Assembly: GCF_003419895.1 (NCBI RefSeq)
Contig: NZ_QPMM01000002.1
Span: 558,001 to 622,000 of the forward strand
Direction of reading: 5' to 3'
From: Chitinophaga silvatica
GTDB lineage: Bacteria > Bacteroidota > Bacteroidia > Chitinophagales > Chitinophagaceae
DNA length: 64,000 nucleotides
Shown here: positions 55,322 through 64,000 of the stretch, one piece after another
Position numbering within the stretch: position 1 is the stretch's first letter
How the letters are laid out: every line of letters starts with the position of its first letter
Notes under the pieces: generated by a model
What the model saw: only the letters and a program-made list of their open reading frames with translations
Told to the model about the DNA's origin: nothing
Databases searched by the model: none
Translations under genes and position numbers: made by a program

Positions 55322-55448
55322 GTTTCTCGCAAAGCAGCAAAGCTTTTAAAAGAAACATAAGGATTAGTAATTGGTTTAATTACTAATCCTTTTTTCTATA
55401 TAAATAATCTTATGACTCTTCAAAGAACTTACATTCTTTGCGAGTAAC
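55322..55448. repeat. Inverted-repeat element C (CTCGCAAAG family)
   Basis: Outer arms GTTTCTCGCAAAG (55322-55334) and CTTTGCGAGTAAC (55436-55448) are complementary in 12 of 13 positions. Inside is a perfect 14-bp hairpin (55359-55372 / 55378-55391) followed by a T-run on the plus strand. The right arm starts 7 nt from the glmS stop codon. Confidence 0.78.
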
Positions 55449-55455
55449 CAGTTTA

Positions 55456-57291
55456 TTATTCTACCGTAACTGATTTTGCCAGGTTGCGTGGTTTATCCAC
55501 ATCAAGCCCTTTCAGTACGCCGATATGATAAGCGAGTAATTGTAGTGGAATGACAGAAATGATAGGGGCAACCAATTCGTCGGCTGCAGGAACAACGATT
55601 ACATCATCGGCCATTGGAGGAATGGTAGTATCACCTTCAGTAACAACGGCAATAACCTTTCCTTTACGTGCTTTAATTTCCTGGATATTGGAAACAATCT
55701 TTTCGTAGTAGCTGTCTTTTGTGGCAACAATTACGACAGGTAAACTTTCGTCTACAAGTGCAATCGGACCATGTTTCATTTCTGCGGCCGGGTAGCCTTC
55801 AGCGTGGATATATGAGATCTCTTTTAATTTAAGTGCGCCTTCCAGTGCAACCGGGAAGTTGTATCCGCGGCCTAAATAGAGGAAATCGCGTGCATCTTTA
55901 TATTTATCTGCTATTTGTTTGACCTGGTCATCCAGTTTTAAGGCTGTAGCAACTTTATCAGGAATTTGATCCAGTTCGTCGAGCAAATGCTGGAACCGTT
56001 GTGAGCTGATGGTACCTTTGTCTGCTGCGAGTTTCAGACCCATGAGGCAAAGCACAGCCAATTGAGCGGTAAAGGCTTTGGTACTGGCTACACCAATTTC
56101 AGGGCCGGCATGTGTATATGCTCCGGCATGCGACATTCTGGCGATAGACGATCCAACTACGTTACATACGCCCAAAATAATTGCTCCTTTCTCTTTTGCA
56201 CTTTCCAAAGCAACCAATGTATCGGCAGTTTCTCCTGATTGGGAGATGGCAATGATTACATCCCCTACACCAATTACAGGGTTACGATAACGGAATTCAG
56301 ATGCATATTCCACTTCCACAGGAATACGGCATAATTCTTCAATCATATATTCAGCCACCAGACCGGCATGCCAGCTGGTACCACAGGCAACAATTACAAT
56401 TCGTTTTGCATTGATAAGTGCTTCTGCATATTCGCGCATTCCGCCCATCGTAAGTGTACCATGTTTGGCATCCAACCTACCACGTAAACTATCAAATATA
56501 GTCTGCGGTTGTTCGAATATTTCTTTCAGCATGAAGTGATCATATCCACCTTTTTCAATGGCTGCAAGCTCCAGGTCCAGCTTCTGCACATATGGAGTTT
56601 GTCTTTCATTGGAGATATTTTTCAGGATCAGTTCATCTGCCTTAATTATTGCAATTTCATAATCATTGACATACACTACCTCCTTGGTATATTCAATGAT
56701 AGGAGAGGCGTCTGAGGCCAGGAAATGTTCTCCTTTTCCTACTCCAATAACCAGAGGACTACCTTTACGGGCAGCAATCAGGGTATCCGGATTTTCCTCA
56801 TCTATCAAAACAATAACATATGCACCAACAACTCTCTTCAAGGCAATTCTCAACGCTTCTTCAAGTGAACATTGGTTTTGTTTCTTAATCTCTTCAATGA
56901 AATGTAATAATACCTCGGTATCAGTATCGCTGGTGAAAACATGCCCTTTCTTCTCCAGTTCCTGTTTGAGCTGCACATAGTTTTCAATGATACCATTATG
57001 GATCATTGCTAATTTGCCATCTCCGGATTTGTGAGGGTGAGCATTTCTATCACTTGGTTCTCCGTGGGTGGCCCAGCGGGTATGTCCGATAGCGATATGG
57101 CTTCGCATGTCCTTTCCTGCAACATAATCTTCCAGCGCTGCTACCTTATCTTTACGTTTGTAAACTTGTAATCCATTATTGATAATGGCTACACCTGCGC
57201 TGTCATATCCTCTGTATTCCAGTCTTTTTAATCCTTTTAATACTACCGGGTAGGCTTCTCTTTGCCCGATATAAGCTACTATTCCACACAT
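55456..57291 (-). CDS. glmS: Glucosamine-6-phosphate synthase (glutamine:fructose-6-phosphate aminotransferase)
   Basis: This 611-residue enzyme supplies glucosamine-6-phosphate for peptidoglycan and lipopolysaccharide. The N-terminal class II glutaminase domain begins MCGIVAYIG (nucleophile Cys2 before Met removal, conserved RGYDSAG and GHTRWATHG). Two SIS domains follow (ACGTSWHAG, ISQSGETADTL). The C-terminus ends KPRNLAKSVTVE, the isomerase-tunnel tail. Length is standard. No glmS ribozyme core is visible upstream. Confidence 0.98.
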   Translation of the reverse strand: MCGIVAYIGQREAYPVVLKGLKRLEYRGYDSAGVAIINNGLQVYKRKDKVAALEDYVAGKDMRSHIAIGHTRWATHGEPSDRNAHPHKSGDGKLAMIHNGIIENYVQLKQELEKKGHVFTSDTDTEVLLHFIEEIKKQNQCSLEEALRIALKRVVGAYVIVLIDEENPDTLIAARKGSPLVIGVGKGEHFLASDASPIIEYTKEVVYVNDYEIAIIKADELILKNISNERQTPYVQKLDLELAAIEKGGYDHFMLKEIFEQPQTIFDSLRGRLDAKHGTLTMGGMREYAEALINAKRIVIVACGTSWHAGLVAEYMIEELCRIPVEVEYASEFRYRNPVIGVGDVIIAISQSGETADTLVALESAKEKGAIILGVCNVVGSSIARMSHAGAYTHAGPEIGVASTKAFTAQLAVLCLMGLKLAADKGTISSQRFQHLLDELDQIPDKVATALKLDDQVKQIADKYKDARDFLYLGRGYNFPVALEGALKLKEISYIHAEGYPAAEMKHGPIALVDESLPVVIVATKDSYYEKIVSNIQEIKARKGKVIAVVTEGDTTIPPMADDVIVVPAADELVAPIISVIPLQLLAYHIGVLKGLDVDKPRNLAKSVTVE

Positions 57292-57670
57292 ACGATTTTT
57301 GGGTTTGTGCTAAGGTTTATCATTGCAATATCGCATTTAATTTGTTAATATTCCATCAGTAAAATGTGAATATTGTATTGTCAGATATGGTTTTATATGG
57401 TGTATTTTGAAGATCTCAAATTAAAACGAAAAAAGGAATATGGTGCATAATAACTTGAAGATTAAGATTTCTTAATATTCAAACATTATTCACCGTATTC
57501 CCTGTTTCTTTTTATCTAAATAGAATAGTCTGTAGAATACTAGCATGACAATCTATATTTGATAAATTATATTAAAAATTTTTCTTATTTAACTATCACA
57601 TTTTACTTATGAATCTGCAAAGAAACGAATAGCTCTCTAAAAAACATTAAAATAAAAAAAATTAAAATCT
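57292..57670. other. AT-rich intergenic region with terminator of the S9 peptidase gene
   Basis: Of this 379-nt region, 57429-57501 forms a long hairpin. GGAATATGGTGCATAAT pairs with ATTATTCACCGTATTCC (15 of 17) around further internal pairing. On the minus strand it is followed by TTTTTT, so it is a good intrinsic terminator for the gene at 57671. The rest should hold the glmS promoter, but no exact TAnnTTTG is found. Confidence 0.65.
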
Positions 57671-60034
57671 TTATGGTTGCAGCAGGGTACTATTAAACAA
57701 CAGATGTATCCGCTTGTATTCATCCGTCCAACTGGCTGGATTAATAAAACCATGATCTTCTACCGGATAAACTGCCAATTCCCAATTGTTCTTTCCTAAC
57801 TCAATTAATCGCTGCGATAAACGTACTATATCCTGGAAATGAACATTCGTATCTACCATCCCATGGCACATCAGTAGTTTTCCTTTTAACCCTTCCGCAA
57901 AGTAAATAGGCGAAGAGCGGCGATATGCTATACTATCTGTAAACGGTTCATTTAAGATATTACTGGTATATCCATGATTATAATGAGCCCAATCTGTTAC
58001 TGATCTTAAAGCGGCACCGGCTGCAAATACATCTGGCTGGGTGAATAAAGCCATCAACGTCATAAAACCTCCATAACTTCCGCCATAAATGCCTATACGC
58101 TTTGCGTCGACCTGCAATTTTTCTGCCAGATATTTAGCTGCATCAACTTCATCATCCAGGTCTTTTCCTCCCATATGTCTGTAAATACCGGTTCTCCAGT
58201 TACGACCATAGCCCGCACTACCCCTGTAATCAATATCAATAACCGTATAGCCTTCATCCGTCAGCATATTATGAAACATATACTCCCTGAAATAGCTGCT
58301 CCACCACTTATGTGCATTCTGTAAGTATCCTGCTCCATGCACAAAAATAATGGCTGCATTATTCTTCTTTGCCGGATCCGGTGTATAAAGCCTTGCATAC
58401 ACGGTTTGCTGATCTCTTGCCTGAAAAGTAATTACCTGCGGATCTCTCCATCCGTAAGCCTTAAATTCTTCAGATTGTGCCAGATTGGTTACCTGTATTG
58501 CTTTGGCCTTCCCTTCATTTGGTTGTATAAACAGCTCCCAGGGCTTATTGGAATAAGAATAGCGGTATGCTATCCATTTCCCATCGGGCGACACCGTTAC
58601 TTCATGCGCCCCGGTCTGACTGGTAATCCTTTCTGCTTTCCCGCCCTGTACCGGCAAATGATAGAACTGCTTTTCTCCGGGGTGTACCTCATTAGTAACT
58701 ATGTAAAATTGTTTGTGATCTGGAGATAACTGCACATCCTGCACTTCATAATTACCTTTGGTTAATTGTGTTGTGTTGGCAGTACTAACCTGATAGGTAT
58801 ACAAATGTGAATATCCTGTGGCTTCAGATTGGAACCAGCAGGTGTTTTCATCAACCCAGCCAATATTGCTGCCTCCCTGGCTCCAGCCAATTCCGGGCCC
58901 GGCTATCCAAGCCTCATCCCGCTGCCGGTTAATCGATTTTAAAGTACCTGTACCTGCATCCAGTAAAGCTATCCATCTGTCTTTATTATCCTGGGATCTG
59001 AGATCTACCAGCGCATATCTTCCCTGTTCCGACCAATAAGGACCATTTACAATCACTTGTCTTGTAACCGCTGTATCTTTCTGAGGATAATCCTTTGTGT
59101 AATCCGGTAGGTCTTTTATTCCCGGTAATGCTGTTGTAATGATTGGTAATACTGTATCTTTTTGCCGGTCAAATACAAAGCTCTCATACTTTTCCTGCGG
59201 AGCACCTACTTTCTCTCTCGACTGTATATCGGTGGTAAATCCTGTAGCCGTTACAAATTCGGGAACGATGGTGTTTTTTGCATTTTTAGGTACGGAGTAT
59301 AAAGTATAGGTAACGAAACGGCCGTCCGGACTAATTTGTACGTTTGTTAGCCTTTTATCCTGTGTATATAATTTTCGCAGGGCAGGGGCATCATGAGCTT
59401 TATTGAAAGCAGTAGCTGCATCTTTTTTAGCCTTTTTATCCTTGATGATGTCCAGTAATTCGAGTTGCTGACGCTGAAGATATTCTTCCTGCGCATTGCT
59501 TTTACTTTTATCATCAGACGGATTGCCCGACTGGAAATTAGTTAATTGAGTGGTTTGGCCATTTTGTTTATCCCAGGCCCACAGATTATCATCCTGCTGG
59601 TACACAATTTGTTTTTCACTAAAGCTGAATACAGGGTTTACTTCCCGGGCCACAGTGCTGGTAAGTCGCTGTACTTTACCGGTTTTAGTTTCCAACAGAT
59701 AAATATCTCCCTGGTAACTGTAAACCAATAAAGATTTATCGCGGTTGTAGGTACCCTGAGACTGGGCCAGAATTAATGACCTTTCAGCAGCTTTGGTTTT
59801 TTGAGGGTTGCTGTTTTTAATACTTGAAAAGTAGAGAGAATCGGAAATCTGCTTATCCGGGTTCCAGTTAAAGTAAAGGGTCTGATTATCAGATCCCCAG
59901 AAAACTGCATCTGGCGAAGTACCGATCCACTTTGGATCTCGCATGATTTTTTCTACAGTTAGCGCACTCTTTTGCTGAGCATAGGCGGAATGGGCTGATA
60001 AAAAAATAACGACGGGAATTACCCATTTTCTCAT
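57671..60034 (-). CDS. S9 family prolyl oligopeptidase / dipeptidyl peptidase IV-like
   Basis: This 787-residue secreted serine peptidase has signal peptide MRKWVIPVVIFLSAHSAYAQ. A beta-propeller of WD-like repeats (NVQISPDGRFVTYTLY, EVTVSPDGKWIAYRYS) covers the C-terminal alpha/beta hydrolase domain. Catalytic Ser lies in GIYGGSYGGFMTL, Asp in CHGMVDTNV, His in PVEDHGF. Substrate is unknown; DPP IV and acylaminoacyl peptidases share the fold. It is separated from the divergent histidine phosphatase by 101 nt. Confidence 0.93.
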   Translation of the reverse strand: MRKWVIPVVIFLSAHSAYAQQKSALTVEKIMRDPKWIGTSPDAVFWGSDNQTLYFNWNPDKQISDSLYFSSIKNSNPQKTKAAERSLILAQSQGTYNRDKSLLVYSYQGDIYLLETKTGKVQRLTSTVAREVNPVFSFSEKQIVYQQDDNLWAWDKQNGQTTQLTNFQSGNPSDDKSKSNAQEEYLQRQQLELLDIIKDKKAKKDAATAFNKAHDAPALRKLYTQDKRLTNVQISPDGRFVTYTLYSVPKNAKNTIVPEFVTATGFTTDIQSREKVGAPQEKYESFVFDRQKDTVLPIITTALPGIKDLPDYTKDYPQKDTAVTRQVIVNGPYWSEQGRYALVDLRSQDNKDRWIALLDAGTGTLKSINRQRDEAWIAGPGIGWSQGGSNIGWVDENTCWFQSEATGYSHLYTYQVSTANTTQLTKGNYEVQDVQLSPDHKQFYIVTNEVHPGEKQFYHLPVQGGKAERITSQTGAHEVTVSPDGKWIAYRYSYSNKPWELFIQPNEGKAKAIQVTNLAQSEEFKAYGWRDPQVITFQARDQQTVYARLYTPDPAKKNNAAIIFVHGAGYLQNAHKWWSSYFREYMFHNMLTDEGYTVIDIDYRGSAGYGRNWRTGIYRHMGGKDLDDEVDAAKYLAEKLQVDAKRIGIYGGSYGGFMTLMALFTQPDVFAAGAALRSVTDWAHYNHGYTSNILNEPFTDSIAYRRSSPIYFAEGLKGKLLMCHGMVDTNVHFQDIVRLSQRLIELGKNNWELAVYPVEDHGFINPASWTDEYKRIHLLFNSTLLQP

Positions 60035-60123
60035 AGCGGTTATTTATTTTGTTGCAAATAAATGTAATTGTTTATTCCTAAACCCGCGTTTTTTTTGGAT
60101 AGGCGTATGCTGATTTTCTTCTT

Positions 60124-60131
60124 TAATTTCG
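60124..60131 (+). promoter_or_regulatory. Near-consensus -7 element abutting the start codon at 60136
   Basis: TAATTTCG differs from TAnnTTTG at one base. It ends 4 nt before the ATG, implying a leaderless transcript. The same octamer, on the minus strand at 63741-63748, precedes mgtE. Confidence 0.3.
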
Positions 60132-60135
60132 CCTT

Positions 60136-60675
60136 ATGCGCATATTTGTAATATTCATATCAATTGCTCTGGTATGGGTTGCCTGCAAGCCTAAACAAGC
60201 AGTCAAACAACCTATTGAAGTATCGGACGATAGCGTTTTTCTAACGGGCACCTTTTTCGTGGTACGACATGCAGAGCGGAACCCGGGGAGCGATTCTACC
60301 CTAACTTTAGCGGGGCAGCACAGAGCTGGTGCACTTTATCATCTTTTAAAAGATTCCCTTATCAATAAAATATATATTACTCCATTTAAAAGAAGTATTC
60401 AAACTGCCGATAGTCTGAGAATATACCAGCATATTGATACTTGTTATTATACAGCAGATTCAACAGGTGAAAGTCTGATTTATCAGATCACCAGGCATGA
60501 TGACTGGGGAAAACGTATTTTAATTATTGGTCACTCCACTACTATCATCCCCATTTTGAGGAGTCTTAAGGTAGAAGGGCCTTTATCGCCTATACATGAA
60601 AACGATTTTGAAAGATTTTACAGGGTTAGAATGACCAGGGAAAAATCAGAGCTTACAGAGAGCTGTTATCCATAA
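60136..60675 (+). CDS. Histidine phosphatase family lipoprotein
   Basis: This 179-residue protein has a lipoprotein signal ending VWVAC (Cys17). The phosphoglycerate-mutase fold signature FVVRHAERN gives catalytic His45; the second catalytic His is in LIIGHSTTI. It is short for the superfamily and secreted, which argues against a glycolytic mutase and for a general phosphatase. Substrate unknown. It is followed by a strong terminator. Confidence 0.85.
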   Translation: MRIFVIFISIALVWVACKPKQAVKQPIEVSDDSVFLTGTFFVVRHAERNPGSDSTLTLAGQHRAGALYHLLKDSLINKIYITPFKRSIQTADSLRIYQHIDTCYYTADSTGESLIYQITRHDDWGKRILIIGHSTTIIPILRSLKVEGPLSPIHENDFERFYRVRMTREKSELTESCYP

Positions 60676-60677
60676 AG

Positions 60678-60719
60678 AAATAGGCTGAAGCAAAGATTAC
60701 CTTTGATTCAGCCTATTTA
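60678..60719. terminator. Bidirectional terminator between convergent genes
   Basis: AAATAGGCTGAA and TTCAGCCTATTT pair, with a second inner stem CAAAG/CTTTG. It lies 2 nt beyond the stop of the histidine phosphatase and 22 nt from the stop of the ZU5-like gene. Confidence 0.82.
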
Positions 60720-60741
60720 AAATTATAGCAGCAGTGCAAAA

Positions 60742-62085
60742 TTATTGTGTTCGTTTCATCGAAAATTCAGCCTTTACTTTTAATTCTTCCAATACACGAC
60801 AAGGAATAGGTTTTTTTCTATCTGGTCTCATTAATGTAGCTTCAAGGGTTCCTGTTACCAGTTCACCTACATTTCCCCAACGCGTTATGTTTACAGCACC
60901 GGCGGATGCTACTTTTTCTACACCACCATCTGCCTTACATATGTTATTAGAAGATAAGAAGTTAAGGTCATCATCATTATATTCATAATAACCAAATGCT
61001 TTACCGGTAGCTCCAACATCGCCATACGGATAACTTCCTACACCTACGCCTCCCATAGTAAACTGGAAGCTTCCATCTTCAGTTTCGCCTGCAATATAAA
61101 AAGACTGATTGTTTCCACTAATAGCAACATCTTTAAGATTAACCTTTAGTCCACCTACGTACATATCGAACTTCCCTGCAATAAGTTTTATATCCTTTAA
61201 CAGGATCATCTTACCTGTTTTGCCCGGACGGGTAGGATCTTTTTTGTCGAAAAGATTGGAAAGGGTAACTTCAACAGTAGAAGTGCTGCTACGGGTCAGT
61301 TTGTTTGGTGCGGTCAATGTCACGGACACATTATCTCCATTAGCGGCCATAGTACCAAGACCATGCAATTTCCAGCCTGAAACATTACTTGTTTTTTTAT
61401 AGTCTTCAATCCCAATTAAAGGGAACATTATATAATCCGATGCCTGATCTGTTTCCGGTATATCTTTCGCACTTGTAACCTTTCTTATACCCACTTGAGC
61501 CTTTTCTCCTTCATTCAAAGAGGTATGATCGGCCATTAGTGTGAAAGAACGATACACTCCCCAGGTACTGAAGTGGGTAGTCGTTACAGTCAGGGTTTTA
61601 TGAATACTGTCAAGAACGGTAGATTCTTTACCAAACCAATAACCAGCTTCATCCTGATATGCTACAACCAGTAATTCCGGGTGACTACCATCTACATCCA
61701 GATCCGAATATTTAAATTGGATAGAAACCGGTTTTGCAAATTTTACATTTGAAGGTTGTAATTGATAACAAATAGTATCACCATTCAATGGGAGTGTGGA
61801 TTTAACAGGTTGCAGGCTAAACTGGGTAGCAGCAGTAACAGTACCCGGAGGAACGGTTACAGTGATACGATTATCAGTAGTTGCAAGAGTACCACCAGCA
61901 GGTCCTATGGATTTTGTAATAGGGGCTCCAACAGCTGCTCCTTTTTCAAAAACAGTAGGAGGGGAATCTGCATTGATCGAATTATCAGGATCTTTTTTGC
62001 AAGCTGCGAAGCTACTTAAAAGCAAACCACATAAGAGGACACGATACAATTTCGTACCGAAGAAGGGCAAACAGTTCTTTTTCAT
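60742..62085 (-). CDS. Lipoprotein with ZU5-like domain
   Basis: This 447-residue protein has a lipoprotein signal ending SSFAAC (Cys29). Residues about 57-140 resemble the ZU5 fold (SIGPAGGTLATTDNRITVTV, PPGTVTAATQFSL, CYQLQPSNVKFAKPVSIQF), usually a surface protein-interaction domain. The remaining 300 residues are beta-rich and unrecognised. It stands alone between terminators. Function unknown. Confidence 0.78.
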   Translation of the reverse strand: MKKNCLPFFGTKLYRVLLCGLLLSSFAACKKDPDNSINADSPPTVFEKGAAVGAPITKSIGPAGGTLATTDNRITVTVPPGTVTAATQFSLQPVKSTLPLNGDTICYQLQPSNVKFAKPVSIQFKYSDLDVDGSHPELLVVAYQDEAGYWFGKESTVLDSIHKTLTVTTTHFSTWGVYRSFTLMADHTSLNEGEKAQVGIRKVTSAKDIPETDQASDYIMFPLIGIEDYKKTSNVSGWKLHGLGTMAANGDNVSVTLTAPNKLTRSSTSTVEVTLSNLFDKKDPTRPGKTGKMILLKDIKLIAGKFDMYVGGLKVNLKDVAISGNNQSFYIAGETEDGSFQFTMGGVGVGSYPYGDVGATGKAFGYYEYNDDDLNFLSSNNICKADGGVEKVASAGAVNITRWGNVGELVTGTLEATLMRPDRKKPIPCRVLEELKVKAEFSMKRTQ

Positions 62086-62287
62086 GCTTTTCGCGTTTAA
62101 TCAGAGTTTTGATTACAAAAAAAGACCGTATTGAAACAGGAAGGAAATGATTGAGATATAGACAGGTGTTTCGACAATAGAAAGCAGGTATATGACGATG
62201 AATGACATTTATGGCATTATTTGCCCTTTTTCGTGTATTATGGAGTAGTTAGTAAGCAGAATAGGGTAATTGGTTTGCATTCACTAC

Positions 62288-62317
62288 TAAAAAAGCTGAC
62301 CCAAACAGGCCAGCTTT
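62288..62317 (-). terminator. Terminator after mgtE
   Basis: On the minus strand AAAAGCTG and CAGCTTTT pair around a partly paired loop, followed by T. It lies 28 nt beyond the mgtE stop. Confidence 0.7.
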
Positions 62318-62344
62318 TAACTATAATTTTTTGAGAGAATGATT

Positions 62345-63721
62345 TTATAATAAAGTTCCTTTCAGGAAAGAATAAGCTACTGTAAAATAGATCAATAACC
62401 CTGTCACATCCACCAGGGTAGCTACAAACGGGGCAGAGGAAGTAGCCGGATCCGCTCCGATTTTCTTTAGTATTAACGGAAGCATGGAACCGGAAAGGGT
62501 TCCCCATAAAACTACGCCTATCAGGGTAACACCAACAGTAGCGCCAATCAGGATAGTATGATCTCCATAACTATGGAAGAATGAGCTCCAGATTAGTATT
62601 CTGATAAAACCTATTGACCCTAATACACTACCTAATAAAATGCCTGAAATGATTTCCCTTCTCATGACTCTCCACCAATCGGCTACTGTGATTTCTCCCA
62701 GTGCCATAGCCTGAATAATAAGGGTGGAGGCCTGTGATCCGCTGTTTCCTCCTGAAGAGATGATTAGAGGAATAAACAGTGCCAGTACAACCGCTTTAGC
62801 TATTTCATCTTCAAAAAAGCCCATAGCAGTAGCAGTAAGCATTTCTCCGATAAATAAAACAACCAGCCAGCCAACACGCTTCTTCACCAGCTTGAGCAAG
62901 GGCATATCGAGGTATGGTTCATCCAGGGCCTCGGTACCACCAATCTTCTGGATATCTTCTGTGTGTTCTTCGTTGGCAATCCATAACATATCATCGATGG
63001 TCACAATACCCAGTAATATGCCATTGTCGTCTACCACAGGTAAAGCGACGCGGTTTTCCATTCTGAACACCTGAATAGCTTCTTCCTGGTCGTCGCTGGC
63101 ATGTAGTGATACGAAACGGTCATCCATCAGGGTATGCACTACGGTATCCGGCGATACCAGAAGGAATTCCCTGATTCGGAAGTCATCCAGCAAAATCCCT
63201 TTCTCATCAATAACATAAATAACATCAATGGTCTCACTGTCTTTCCCATATTCACGGATAAAGTTCAGTACCTGTTTCACCGTCCATTCTTCACGGACAG
63301 CGATATAGTCGGGGGTCATAATACGACCCACACTGTTTTCCTTATAACCTAAAAGGGAGAGGGTAATTCGTCTTTCTTCGGGGTCTAACAGTTTAATCAG
63401 CTCTTTTACCACTTCACTTGGCAGTTCTTCCAGGAAGGCGGTACGGTCATCCGCTGGAAGCTCATTCATCAATTCTGCAACTTTGGAGGGTGTCAGGGCT
63501 TTAATGACATCTTCCTGTAGTGGAAAATCGAGGATACGAAAAGCCGCAGCCGCCCGGCTGATCGACAAATTATTGATGATGATGCCGGCATCGTCCGGCT
63601 CTTCGTGAATTAATTCGGCTATATCCGTGATCAACTGGTCATCCAGATACACCGACAATTCACGATAATTCTTTTCTTTAACCAGGGTCCGGAATCTTTC
63701 CAGTAAAGCTTCATTTTCCAT
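62345..63721 (-). CDS. mgtE: Magnesium transporter MgtE
   Basis: This 458-residue protein has the family order: helical N domain (residues 1-130, PADDRTAFLEELPSE), two CBS domains (MTPDYIAVREEWTVKQVL, VVDDNGILLGIVTIDDM) and five membrane helices. The pore motif region is GGNSGSQASTLIIQAMALGEI. CBS and N domains close the pore at high Mg2+. The start is the ATG at 63721; an upstream TTG in the same frame adds only two residues. Confidence 0.95.
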   Translation of the reverse strand: MENEALLERFRTLVKEKNYRELSVYLDDQLITDIAELIHEEPDDAGIIINNLSISRAAAAFRILDFPLQEDVIKALTPSKVAELMNELPADDRTAFLEELPSEVVKELIKLLDPEERRITLSLLGYKENSVGRIMTPDYIAVREEWTVKQVLNFIREYGKDSETIDVIYVIDEKGILLDDFRIREFLLVSPDTVVHTLMDDRFVSLHASDDQEEAIQVFRMENRVALPVVDDNGILLGIVTIDDMLWIANEEHTEDIQKIGGTEALDEPYLDMPLLKLVKKRVGWLVVLFIGEMLTATAMGFFEDEIAKAVVLALFIPLIISSGGNSGSQASTLIIQAMALGEITVADWWRVMRREIISGILLGSVLGSIGFIRILIWSSFFHSYGDHTILIGATVGVTLIGVVLWGTLSGSMLPLILKKIGADPATSSAPFVATLVDVTGLLIYFTVAYSFLKGTLL

Positions 63722-63778
63722 GTACAATTGCCTCTGACTGCGAAATTAACTTAAAATAGGCTCCTGTCGAACCTCTTC

Positions 63779-64000
63779 CTATAATAATTCTGATACATGC
63801 AACCTGATATTGTTGCTCATAGTATCCACTGGTAAGTCGTTTGCATCCTTGCCGAAGGGATCTTCTATTTCCTCGGCAATCAGCTCAAGACTCGCCAGTA
63901 CAAAGAAAATAAACACTACCATCGGTATAATTAGATAACCTAAACTAAAGACATATCCGAAGGGCATGGTCATGATATAGAAAAAAATAAACTTCTTTAT
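63779..64000 (-). CDS. Bestrophin-like membrane protein (partial, N-terminus beyond the window)
   Basis: The frame is open from the window edge to a stop at 63779, giving the last 73 residues. LGYLIIPMVVFIFFVLASLELIAEEIEDPFG and NDLPVD match the C-terminal signature of bestrophin/YneE (UPF0187) anion channel family proteins, where the acidic stretch follows the last membrane helix. It has the same orientation as mgtE, 57 nt upstream. Confidence 0.82.
   Translation of the reverse strand: MKKFIFFYIMTMPFGYVFSLGYLIIPMVVFIFFVLASLELIAEEIEDPFGKDANDLPVDTMSNNIRLHVSELL

Noticed and set aside
57292..57420. Possible glmS ribozyme upstream of glmS
   Set aside because: The conserved ribozyme core and cleavage site context are not visible; glmS ribozymes are mainly known from Firmicutes.

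Overview
The window looks like a chromosomal segment from a Bacteroidota bacterium, most likely Chitinophagaceae (Chitinophaga-like). Supporting signs are moderate A+T content, sigma-ABfr-type promoters (TTG, about 20 nt, TAnnTTTG) with few Shine-Dalgarno sequences, a TonB-dependent receptor with a carboxypeptidase-like N-terminal domain, many short lipoproteins, DUF2851, DUF4954, MbnP-type proteins and a UbiA-family ether-lipid-type prenyltransferase. I see no phage, transposase, integrase or CRISPR array. Both edge genes are cut by the window.

Layout. 1-1.8 kb: 5' part of a TonB receptor behind a TPP riboswitch. 1.9-5.1 kb: ssb, initiator tRNA, era, der and a small lipoprotein with a textbook promoter. 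5.2-8.6 kb (minus): transglutaminase-like protein and topA. 8.8-11.7 kb: DUF2520 protein, kdsC-type phosphatase, UbiA prenyltransferase, maf. 11.8-14.6 kb (minus): homoserine dehydrogenase and a cystathionine gamma-synthase-type enzyme behind a SAM-I riboswitch with its own promoter and terminator. 14.7-18.5 kb: DUF2851 protein, OsmC, a secreted beta-rich protein, lipA. 18.9-24.6 kb: tripartite RND efflux operon. 24.9-29.7 kb (minus): a duplicated LamG lipoprotein, SdpI-like protein, AsmA-like protein. 29.8-34 kb: trmH and the class I ribonucleotide reductase pair nrdB-nrdA. 34.4-37.7 kb: a two-gene ABC transporter and an unrecognised helical protein. 37.9-43.3 kb: leuC, a methyltransferase, leuD, leuB, leuA. 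43.4-44.5 kb: small lipoprotein and a VanX-type dipeptidase. 44.6-50.5 kb: a non-phosphorylative L-fucose catabolic cluster. 50.5-52.3 kb: an MbnP/MbnH-like pair. 52.5-57.3 kb (minus): tag, DUF4954, glmS. 57.7-64 kb: S9 peptidase, histidine phosphatase, ZU5-like lipoprotein, mgtE, and a bestrophin-like fragment.

How the genes work together. Homoserine dehydrogenase plus the transsulfuration-type enzyme form a methionine-branch unit under SAM feedback. The leu genes encode all four proteins that convert 2-ketoisovalerate to the leucine precursor, with one extra methyltransferase. The fucose cluster encodes permease, mutarotase, dehydrogenase, lactonase, keto-deoxy-fuconate dehydrogenase and diketo-acid hydrolase, but not the fuconate dehydratase, which must be elsewhere or replaced. 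The MbnP/MbnH pair suggests periplasmic copper handling with a haem-driven protein modification.

The observations I think most worth following are: a family of three inverted-repeat elements built on a CGCAAAGGCGCAAAG-like sequence, each sitting directly at the 3' end of a gene; the methyltransferase inside the leu operon; the MbnP start codon buried in the terminator hairpin of the preceding gene; and a closed, branched 110-nt inverted repeat at 52.4-52.5 kb. No wholly new multi-gene system was obvious. All family calls are by reading the sequence, without database searches.
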